DNA from: an uncultured bacterium | Lineage (GTDB): Bacteria; Verrucomicrobiota; Verrucomicrobiia; CAIQCK01 | Assembly: GCA_903870275.1 (NCBI GenBank) | Contig: CAIQCK010000121.1 | Span: 124,001 to 188,000, forward strand | DNA: 64,000 nt | Direction of reading: 5' to 3' | Part shown: in pieces, positions 51,401 to 63,400 of the stretch | How the letters are laid out: every line of letters begins with the position of its first letter | Numbering within the stretch: position 1 is the stretch's first letter | Program-made: the position numbers and the translations under genes | Notes under the pieces: model-generated | Databases searched by the model: none | The model's input: the letters and a program-made list of their open reading frames with translations, nothing else | Told to the model about the DNA's origin: nothing

Positions 51401-54400
51401 GACCGGGGCGCGGACGATTAACTCGTTGAACATGGCGCAGACGCTCAACGCGACCGGCAACTTTGGCGGCAACCTGTTGTTGCTGGCCAGCGGCGGGCTG
51501 ATCGTCAACGGCACGAACTGGGGCTTGACGCTGACGAACGGCACACTGACGGCGGGCGGCGGTTCCGCTCCGGCGGAACTGATTATCATTCAAAACTCGG
51601 TCATGACCATGTCCAACTACGTGACCATCGTTGACAATTCGGCGATGGCGGTCACCCTGGTGAAAGCGGGTCCAGGCACGATCTTGGTGGGCAGCACCAG
51701 CAATACCTACAGCGGTGGCACGATCATTGATGCCGGCACGATTTACATCACCGCCGACAGCGTCGGCACCGTGTTGAGCGGCGTTCCCGCCGGAAGTCTC
51801 GGCGCGGTGGGCGGCGCGCTCACGCTCGACGGCGGCATCCTGGAGGTGACCAACTCGTTTGCCTTGGCCAACCGGCTCGTGACCCTGGGTGTGGCGGGCG
51901 GCACGTTCAACATTGACACGGGATCGGTTTTGTCCATCACGAATCAGATCGGCGGCGTCGGCGCGCTGTTCAAGACCGGCTACGGCACGCTGGCGATCAC
52001 CAACTCCCTCAACATCCCCAACACCTACAGCGGCGGCACGATCATCACCAACGGCACGCTCTATATCAACGCCGACAACAACCTCGGCGCGGCCGGCAGC
52101 CCGTTGGTATTCTCCTTGGGCGGCGTGCTCCGCGTCGCCTCCAATGGACCAGCCAGCAATTTTACATTCAACAGCCGTCCCGTTTTCATCGGCACCAACG
52201 GCGGCATCATTAACATGGACGCCGGCGCGGGTCTGACGATCACCGACACCGTTTCCGGCGTCGGGGCGCTGAGTTTGATCGGCTCCGGCACGCTCACACT
52301 CGGCGGCAACAACACCTACACCGGCGGCACCTTCCTCAGTAACGGCGTGCTCGTGATTAACGGCAACAACGTCCTGGGCGGCGGCGCCCTGTATCTGGAC
52401 GGCGTCCTGACCAACGCGGTTTCAACCTACGGGACCGGCGTGGTGACCAACTTCGTCACAGGCGCCTCGCTGGCCGTGAACAGTGGCAACTGGGTCGTGA
52501 CCAACGCCTGGACCCTGATGACCAACACCTACCAGACCAACGTCTACTTCGGCACCAACAGTTGGACGACCAACTTGAACGTGGCGGCTACGGTCGTGAA
52601 CATTGGTGCCAACAGCGGCCTGACCCTGTCCGGCCCGGCGGTCAATACGTGGTCGAACTTCAGCTTGGGCGCCCTGACCAAGACCGGCCCCGGCGCGTTG
52701 ACGATTGCCAACAATACCTATTACGGTGGCGGCACCTTTGTCAGCGGCGGCACGCTCATTCTCAGCAACAACGCCGTCCTGAACAGCCCGCTGACGATCA
52801 GCAACGGCGCTACCGTGATTTCGTATAGCTCGCCGGGCTTGGTGGGCGAGTTTTTCACCAACTCGATATATCTTGCCATCAGCAACGGAAGCACGTTCTC
52901 AACCTTGCAAAGCTTCTTTGCCTCCAATAACGCAAAACAGATTTTCTTCGGCGGTTATACAAATGCCTTCGATTATCCCAACAACACGACGCTGTTGCCT
53001 TTCCAAAACACCAACAACGTCGTCGCCCGCTGGCAGGGCCAGTTCAACGCCCCGACCAACGGCCTTTACCAGTTCAACCTGACCGCCGCAGACGACCAAG
53101 GCGCCATTTTCATTGATGGCGTCCGCGTGACGTCCGGCGGCAACGGCGCCACCGGTGTCGCCAACCTGACGGCGGGCACGCACAACATCCAGATTTTTGA
53201 GGCCAACGCCAGCGGGGCTTACGGCGTGTCGGTATATGTGATCCTGCCGGGCGGCTTTATGGCGCAGCCGTTGTCCAACCTGTGGCTGTCCGGCTCCGGT
53301 CCGGCGGTGGCGGGACTCAGCGGCGATGCGAACGCGCAGTTGTTCCTGAGCAACGGCGTGCTGCTGATTTCCGAGACCAACAACAGCACGTTCAACGGCT
53401 ACATCACCGGCGCGGGCGGCATCAACAAGCTCGGCACCAACGTCCTGACGCTGACCGGCCTCACCAACAACTATCTCGGCGGCACGATTTTCAGCGCGGG
53501 TGAGCTTAGCATCAGCAGCCTGAACAGCCTCGGTAACTCCACCAACGTGCTCACTTTCGCCGGCGGCATCCTCCAGATCGTCGGCACGACGGTGAACAAC
53601 CTCGGCAGCCACCCGATCAACACCAACGCCGGCCTCACCTTCAACGGCGGTTTCGACATCGCCACCGTCGGCAATTATTTCACCGTGACCAACGTCCTCA
53701 CCGGCCCTCTTTTCAGCAGCATCGGCGCGACGGCTTCGGGCGGTCTCATCAAGAATGGCGCAGGCACGCTGGTGCTGACCGGCAGCAACACGTTCTTTGG
53801 CGGCGTGACGATTAATGCCGGCACGGTCCAGGTCGGCAATCTTCAGGCTTTGGGATTGACGAACCTCGTGACCATCCAGAGCGGCGGCATAGACCTTTTC
53901 GGCAACAACCTCGTCATCGGGGGTCTCGTCGGCGGCGGCCTTGGAGTGATCACCGATACCAGCCCCGGCGTCGGCGTCAGCACGTTGATCATTAGCAACG
54001 TTTTCAGCACCTTTGCCGGCAGCACGAACATCTTCGGCGGCACGATCGTTGACGGGTTGACTCGAAAGCTGGCCTTGACCGTCAGCATTCCCGCCTTCAG
54101 CGCAGCCAACGTGCTCGTGTTGACCAACAACAACACCTACACCGGGCCGACCGTGATCAACGCCGGCGCCAACGTGACGTTAAGCAACTTCCTCGGCGCG
54201 ATCTCCGGCTCGACCAGCATCACCGTCAACGCAGGCGGCGTGCTCACGATCTTCAACGCCCAGGGCGCCAACAACACCAACCGCATCAACGACAACGCCG
54301 TGCTCAGCATGGCCGGCGGCCTGTTCCAGTTCACCAACGACGCCGGGACCAACTATTACTACGAAGGCATCAGCAACCTGGTGGCGGTCGCCGGTGGCAG

Positions 54401-57400
54401 CATCATCGGCGTCGGCCGGTATTCGATACCGGCCGGGGCCACCAACATTCTCGCCTTCACCAACGTCAGCCGCGTGTTGGGCGCCACTCTTGGCTTTGTC
54501 GGTACCAACCTCGGTTACAGCGTGTCGAACATGGTTCAGATCCTCAACCCGGCGAACACGAACCTGGTCAACGGCATCATCGCCCCGTGGATGTATGCCA
54601 ACAGCACCGGTCAATGGGATTTCGCCACCTATAACGGGACCCTCAACTCCGTCTCGAACTACACGTATGTGGCGGGCAACATTCTGAACAATGTCAACGG
54701 CGCCGACACTTCCTTCGGCTCCGGCGCGGGAGCTTGGGCGGCCACCAACAACCTCAAGTTTATTGGCAACAACAACACCCTGTGGCTGACGGCCAACCGC
54801 ACCAACTACACGCTGTCCGTCGAGGCCTATGTCAACACCACCGGCAATTTGAACCTGGCCGGCTACGGCATGAACATCGGCGGCGGCGGCCTGCTCGACG
54901 ACACGGTGCCCGGCAACAATGACATCATTTACGGCGGCTACATCACCGCGGGCCTCAGCCCGGGCGTCAATGAGCTGGTGATCAGCCGCATGACCACCGC
55001 CGGCGGCTCTCTCTATCTGAGGAACGCCATCGTGGACAACGTGATCAACGGCGTGCTCGCGCCGGTGCTTCTCACCAAGAACGGCGCGGGGCAGGTGGTT
55101 CTGGAGACCATGTCTAACAACTACAGCGGCGGCACCATCATTGCCAACGGCACCTTGATGATTGGCGCCGGCAACGACTACCTTGAAACCGTGAGCCCGC
55201 TCGGCAGCGGCGCCGTGACGGTGCAGCCCGGCGCGCAGTTGTATTTCGGCGGTTCCGGCGGCGTGATCATCACGGGCATCACCTATAACATCACCAACGC
55301 CATTAATATCAACGGCGGCAATCTTTTCGTCCAGGGCGGCAACCAGCACCTGACCGGTCCCATCAGCGTCACGGGCGTGACCAACAGCACCCTGAGCGCC
55401 AACATCGCCTTCAACGATCTCTACCTTGACGGCGCGGTGACCGGCACGGGCGGGTTGCGCGTGGTGACGGCCGGCAACGGCGGCGCGGTGTTCCTGACTT
55501 CACCCAACAACACCTACAGCGGCGGCACGATCGTGGACGGCGGCTTCCTGTTCCTCGGCTCGACCAACTCCCTCGGCACCGGTCCGCTGACGGTGAACAC
55601 GTTGGGCGGCATCGGTCCGACCAACGCGGTGGACCAGAACTTCGCCAACTTCCTGAACCAGCAGTTGCCGGCGACGGGCGCGCTGGTCAACCTGATGCTG
55701 CTGGTCAACAGCGCCAACAACATGGATTGGTCGGCGCTGGCGAGCTTGACCAACACATATCTGGCGCCGGCGCCGGGACGTGTGGTGACCTACAACGGCA
55801 CACTCAACCCGGCCAATGGCAACTATCGTTTCAACGGCTCGGCTTTCTATGGCAGCGCGTTGATCGTGGGCAGCTCCCTGAGCGGCACCAATACCCTCAC
55901 AATGGGTCCGAACGGCGTCGTGGTGCTGACCAACAACAACAGCTACAGCGGCTGGACTTACATCGGCGGCGGCACGCTCCAGCTCGGCACCAACACGCCT
56001 TATGGAATGATCGGCAGCGGCATCGTCACCAATAACGGCTCGCTCGTGATAGCCCGCACCGATGCGCTTACCTTGAGCAACTACATCACCGGCAGCGGCA
56101 GCTTGGTCAAGAACGGCACCAATGTGTTGACCGTCGCCAACAACAACTTCTACACGGGCGGCACCATAATCAATGGTGGCACGCTGCAGGCCGGCATGAC
56201 CAACGCCTTCGGCAGCGGCGCGGTGACCGTCAACAACGGCGCGGTTCCCAACTTCGCGGGGAATTTCTACAACTTGCCGGGCGTGCTCGACCTGAACGAC
56301 CAGAATCTGGTGATTGGCGGCTTGAGTGGCCAGCTTGGCTCCCTGGTCACGGACAACAGCACCAATGGCGGTTACACCGCGCTATCGCTGAATCAGGGTG
56401 GCAATTTGAACTATTTCGGCCGCATTCAGGACGGCGCCATGACCGATGTGTCCGTGTTCAAATACGGCGCGGGTGCTCTGGCGCTCGGCGGCTCCAACGC
56501 CTACAGCGGCGGCACGTTCGTTTCCGCCGGCATCCTGCGCGCCACCTACGGCATCGGCCTGCCCACCAACGGCAACCTGGTGCTGGCCACCAACGGCGTG
56601 TTCGAAACGGGCGTCAATTTCACCAACGCGCTGGGCGCCGGTCCGGGCCAGGTGCAACTCCTGGCGGGTGGCGCCGCCGGATTCAGCCCGAACGGCATCT
56701 ACGGGTTCGAGGCTTACGGCACCAGCATCGTGGTCAACCTGGGCGGCATGACGAACACGATCGTCTGGGGATCGCCGTTCTTCAGCACAACGCAACTCGT
56801 CCTCAACGCGGGCAGCACCAACAACATCCTGACGTTCCAGAACTCGTTGGACCTCAACGGCGGCCAGCGCAACGTCTCCGTGGTCGGCTCCACCAGCATC
56901 ATTTCCGGCACCATCCTGAACGGCAATCTCTCGACGAATGCCATCTTCCAAAAAGAAGGCGCCGGCTGGCTCTACGTCACTACGCCCATGAACTTCACGG
57001 GTGAGATCGTTGCCGATCAGGGCACGTTGGTGCTGCCCACCAGCAACAACGTCACGGGCAATATCACCATCGGCGCGTCCTCTACCGGCAACAACGGGAC
57101 GCTTTACATCTTCGCGGACAACAGCATCGGCGGGTCCAGCAACGTTCTCGTGTTGAATGGCGGCGGGACGTTGCGCACCACGAACAACATCGCCTTTACC
57201 CACCCGATCGCCATGGGGCAGGACGCCAATATCACGGTGGACTACGGTTCCACGCTCCTGGAGTCCAACGCCATCAGCGGCACTCACATCATAACCCTCA
57301 GCGGGCAAGGCACGCTCATCCTCACCGGCAGCAACAACATCTACGCGATCCAGTTTAACGGCGGCAACCTGCTGGCCAACAGCAACAACCTGATCGGCAT

Positions 57401-60400
57401 CATGACCGGCGGCGACACCGGCATCAAAGCGAACGTCTATGGCGCCATTGGACCGAATTCCACCTATACCCTGGATCAGACGTATCTGAATTTCATCATG
57501 TGGGGCGTCATCAGAAGCCCCTATACCAATTACTTCGGTTCCGTGGTTCTCGGAACCGACAGCGTCAACAACCTGAACTTCAGCGCGCCTCTGTGGCAGA
57601 CCAACGGCGCCGGCTTCACCAACGTCTTCGGCCTCACCAACGCTTTCCTTGGCGCGGCCAACGGCACGTGGACATACTCCGGCGTGCTCAGCCCCTGGAC
57701 CAACAGCACGCTCGGCCGGAGCATCTTCGGCGCCGGCACGTTTGCCAGCACCAACGTGTTCCTGCTCGGCGGCGGCAACGGAACATTGATCTACGCGCCG
57801 GCGATTGGCGGTCCCACCAACGTCATCATCGGTCCGGCCACCACCGGTACGACCGGCACCTACGGCACGGTCTGGTTCACCAACTACAACACGTTTGTCG
57901 GCACGGCGGCGGTCGTCGGCAGCACGTTGCGCGCCTCGGACGGCATCGGCCTGCCCACGACCGCCAACCTCATGCTCAGCGGCGGCGTGTTCGAGGTCTA
58001 TAGCCAGCCGGGCGGCACCAGCTTCACACGCACGCTCGGCACCGGCGCCGGCCAGGTCTGGCTGGCCTCGGGCGCGCCCAGCGGCTTCAGCACCACCAAT
58101 GGCCCGCTCACCCTCTTCTTCCCCAACACCAACTACGTAACGTGGGGCAGTGCCTTCTTCAACCCCTCCATGCTGGTGTTGAACACCAATACGGCCGACA
58201 GTCTGCTCACGTTCGCCAACGACCTCAACCTTGGCGGCGCGAGCCGGACGATCGTCGTTGGCGGCACCGCGACGAGCCTGGTCTCCGGCGCCATCTTCGA
58301 CAACGTCACGGCCTTCGATCAGTTGGTCAAAGGCGGTTCGGGCACGCTGATACTCAACGGCAACAACATGTTTTTCGGCCTGACCATCACCAACGGCACC
58401 GTCCAGATGGGCAGCCCGATGGCCTTGGGCAGTATCGGTGTTTATATCGCCGATCTAAACCAAACTGCGGCGGCGCCGATCGTCCTCGGCGGTGGCGCCG
58501 TGCTTGACCTCAACAGCTACAGCCCGATCATCCAAAGCCTCGCGGGCGCGGTGGGAAGTGTGATTACCGACACCTCCACCAACCCCGGCGTGTCCACGCT
58601 GACGGTGTGGATGTCCGCCAACGCCGCCAACGCCGCGAACACCTTTGCCGGCACGATCCAGGACGGCCCCATCCGCGATATCGCGCTCGAATATGGCGCG
58701 CAGGGACGCGGCAACACCACCTATAGCCTGACGCTGCCTTACGCCAACTATTACAGCGGCGGCACGTGGATCTTTGGCGGTGACGTGCTCATCGGTTCCA
58801 CCAACAGCCTAGGCACCGGCCCCATCGCGCTGACGTCCGGCGGCGGCCTCGGCCCGGCCTACGCGCCGCTGGACCAGGGCTTCCTGAACTGGGTCAGCAG
58901 CCGTTCGACCAACGGCCCCATTACGGGCGTGCTCCTCATGCAGAGCCTGAGCCAGAACATAAACACCAACAACCTCGACTTCTCCTCGGGCGCGCTCACC
59001 AACGCCTTCCTCGGCGTGGCTTACGGCAACACCGTTCTCTACACCGGCAAGATCACGCCGGGCGGCAGCACCTACCGGCTGGGCGGCGGCGGCGGCACGT
59101 TGTTCTTCACGCAGGTGTTGTCCGATCTCAGCGGGCCGATGAACCTGGAACTCGGCCCGCCCGGCGCCTCGACCGCGCCCAATGGCGGCGGTGTTGTTTA
59201 TATCACCAACACGATGACCTACACCGGCTCCACGCTGGTGCGGCAGGGCATTACCCTCTACCTGAGCAACGCGGTCGGCGTCGCGTTGTCCTCCACGAAC
59301 ATCCTGATTGGCCAGTCCTGGACAGAAGCGATGGGCAACGGTGGTGTCAACGGCAGTGGCGTCAAGCAGCCCCAGGTGATCCTGGGCGCTCCGCAGCAAT
59401 TCACCAACACGGCCATCATCACCTTCAACGGCGGGCCGGCCCTCCAGGGGAACATCGGCAATCAGGCGGACAATCCCTACCTTATCTTGAATGGCAACAA
59501 CCAGACCGTCGCCGGCATCTTTGACGGCACGGGCTTGGCCGTCATTAGCGACCGCGAAGCCAACAACATCAACGCCAGCGCCATCCTGACCGTCAGCAAC
59601 AACATCAACTGTTATTTTTACGGTTACTTCCGCGACTACAACGGCGGCATGGCGCCGATTGGCGAGCCGAACCTCGGCCTGACCAAGCAAGGCACGGGCA
59701 CGCTGGAACTGGCCGGCAGCCAGATTAACTACAGCGGCCCGACGCTCATCAGCCAGGGCACCTTGATTCTGAGCGACTGGGGATTCCAGGAGCTGAACGG
59801 CGTTGCCAACAACTCCGGCAGCATCGGCGATCAGCCCGGCGTCGGCTACATCACCAACAACGCCACGCTGATCCTGGACGTGAGCGGCTCGACCCGAAAC
59901 AATCCTTCCGTGCTGGTTTACCCCGTCACGGGCAGCGGCAACCTCATCAAGACCGGCCCGAACGCCCTGAGGCTGGACTTCGCCGGCAACGGCGCACCGA
60001 ACACGGACATCATCGCCGAGACGATGCCGTTCACGTTCCAGGGCGGCTCGATCATGATCAGCGGCCCGACCTTTGGCGCGGCGACGCAGAACTTCGACAA
60101 CCTGACGCTGGTGGGCTACGACACCCTCAACACCACCAACGGGCCGTTTAACGGCGCCGTTTTCTCCTCCATCAGGGCGATGACGTGGACCACCGGCGCG
60201 GTGTTCAACGTGGCGCCGATGGGCAACAGCGCCATCTACAACACCGACCCGACGTGGGGTTCGGGCAACCCCAACTTTGGCACCACCAAGGCTGGCGCGT
60301 TCATAGCGGGCTGGATGATCTACAACCAGAACGATTTTGCGGCCTACAACGCCCAGGGCATCTATACCAACTTCACCGCGTATGCCAACATCGTTACCAA

Positions 60401-63400
60401 CTACATCAACAACAATGTCTATTGGGCGCCGGGCAGCAACGTGAACATGAACGGCTCGGCCTATATCGCCGGGCCGGGTTCGGTGAACAGCATCAAGTTC
60501 AACAGCGCGAACCCCTATACGGTGACGTTGAACGCCACCAACGTCATCAACAGCGGCGGCATCCTCTTTGGCAATGCTGTGACGGGAGTTGTAGGTAATG
60601 CCGTTGGCTTCTACGGCGGGACCATCACTTCGGGCACCAACGAACTCTTCTTCATCGTCAATAACCAGACCATCAACCGGCGGCAAAACCCCACCAACAT
60701 AATAATCAACTCGGTAATTGCCGACAACGGCGCAACCAACGTCAGCGTGGTGGTGGCCAGCATCGCCAACTGGCCGACGATCAACCTGGCCTACGACCAG
60801 GGTGAAATACTTCGCCTGGCCAGCACGACCAACACGTTTTCGGGCGGCCTGATACTCGAGGGTGGCGCGGTGTCGTTCGACAGCGACCAGTCGCTGGGCG
60901 CCGTGCCGACATCGCCGGTCACCAACATCATCGCCGCCAGCGGGTATAGCTGGCTGCGCAACAACTGGGCGGTGACGCTCAATGCCAACCGCGGCATCTA
61001 CATTGGCACCAGTGCCGTGCTCGATCTGGCCGCTGACGCCGAGCGCGTGATGGCGCCGTTGACTGTGCCCGGCTCGATCAGCGGTCCGGGTCGTCTTATT
61101 CTCGGCAGCGTGGACCGTGACACACAGGTCTATCTGCTCGGCACCAACAACGGGCTGACGGGCATCATCGAGATTCAGGGCATGGCATATGCGGTGGAAG
61201 GCGTGGGTCTGTCCACCAACGCCAATCTCATCCTGAACGGCAACGGCGGCGGCAGGGGCTCGCTGGAGACGTTTGGCACTTTCACCCGCTCGCTGGGCGC
61301 GGGTGCGGATCAGTTCCAGTTGTGGAGCGCCAACCAGCCCAACGTGATGTGGGCCGCCGGCCAAGGCGGCTTTGCTGGCGTTGGCGGCGCGTTGACGGTG
61401 AACATCGGCGGCAACGGTGCTCCGTTGCTCTGGGGCCAGGCGTACTTCAATCCCGGAGCGTTGTATTTCGGCAACGAGTCCCTCCCGACGTCCTTCCCGG
61501 TGACGTGGGTGAACCCGATTGATTTGGGTGGCGCCCAACGCACCATCTCGGTGGTGGGTGTCACGACAGGCATCATCTCCGGCAGCATCACTGATGGCAC
61601 CATGGCCAATTTGGGCAACACTCCCCAATACGGCTACGGTGGTCTGACCAAGGACTACAACGGCGTGTTGTGGCTCCAAGGGACCAACAGTTGGCTCGCC
61701 CCGACGTATATTGTCGAAGGCGTTCTGCGCGGCGTGGACGGCGTTAACATCCCCAATGTCAGCCCGGTGATCATGGTCAAGGGCACCTACCTGACGTTCA
61801 ACGGTTACTTCAATCCGGCGCCTGGCAACCTGTTTGCCGAGGCGGTTTGGGAGAGCAGCAACAACATCACCCGCAATCTGATCACCAGCGCGCTGACGCC
61901 TTACAACCCCGCCAACTCCTACGGCATGACCACCAACAGCATTTCGCTGGTCGCCGACGGCGGCGCTGCGGGCTTCTCCGCGCAGGGCGCGCCGATTACC
62001 GTCAACCTCGGCAACAACGGCAGCACCATTGTGTGGAGCAACGCTGCGGCCCCTGCGATGGGCATCGTCGCCGCCGCCAACACCGCCACCATCACGCTGG
62101 CTACCAACGACACCAGCCAGTTGCGCGTCGGCATGCTCGTTACGGGCGCGGGCGTGGGCGCGAACATCTACATCACGGCCATCAACCCATATTACAACCA
62201 GTTCACCATCAGCGCGGCCATCACGTCCTTCGGCAACCTCAGTTTCAGCAGCTTCGATCCTCAGACGCTGGTGCTCAACAGCATGTATGCGGATTCGACG
62301 CTGACCTTTGCCAACGGGCTGGACTTCAACGGCCTGAACCGCGCCATTTTCGTCGGCGCCAACACGGCCATCATCAGCGGCGCGATCACCGTTACCCCCA
62401 ACAACATCTACCCCGGCATGCCGGTCTCGCTGATCAAGAACGGCTTCGGCACGCTGGTCCTGGCCAACACCAACACGCTCGGCAACGGCGTCGTTCTCAA
62501 CGCCGGCGAGTTGCAGATCGCCACCGACGCCAACATCGGCGGCTCCAACGCGCCCATTTTCTTCAACAACGGCATCCTCGGCATTTCCAATCCGGCGCTG
62601 ACCTCGATTGACGCAACGCACCCGATCAACATGTCCAACTTCAGCGGCGGCTTCGACGTCATGAACACCGGCAGCGTCTTCACGTTGGCGGAAGCGCTGG
62701 TCGGCAACGGCATCGGCAACGTCCTGGTCAAGAACGGTCCGGGCACGCTGAGGCTCAGCGGCCTGGCCATCGGCGGCGCGGTGAGCGTCAACGGCGGCAC
62801 GCTCGACCTCGACGGCTGGGGCATCACCGCCGGCGGCCTCAACGGCGCGGCGGGCACGATTGTCACCGACAACGGCTACAACAGCTATCCCTACGGCGTT
62901 TCCGCCATCGTGTTGCAAGGCCAGGTCACCAACGGTGTGAACAACTTCGCCGGCTCCATCAACGACGGCCCGAATCGCAAGATCAGCCTCGTGCTCAACG
63001 CGGGTGCCTTGTACCTGAGCGGCTCCAACAACAACTACACCGGCGGCACCTATGTCAACGGCGGCGACTTGTTCCTTGCCTTCACCAACAGCCTCGGATC
63101 CGGCCCGCTGATGCTCACCAACAGCGCCAGCGGCATCGGCATCTTGGGCGGCGCGGACGTCAACCAGTCGTTCCTGAACTGGGTTGGCCAGCGCGTCACC
63201 GGAGCCTTCAACGGCACGCTGTTGTTGACGACCAACAGCGCGGCCAACTTCAACTTCGGGCTCGGCAACTTCTCCAATGCCTACCTCGGCGTGGGTTACG
63301 GCTTCACCTCCTTCTATAGCGGCATCATCACCCCGGCCAACGGCGCGTATCGCATTGGCGGCGGCGGCGGCACGTTCATCCCGACGCAGATTTACTCCGG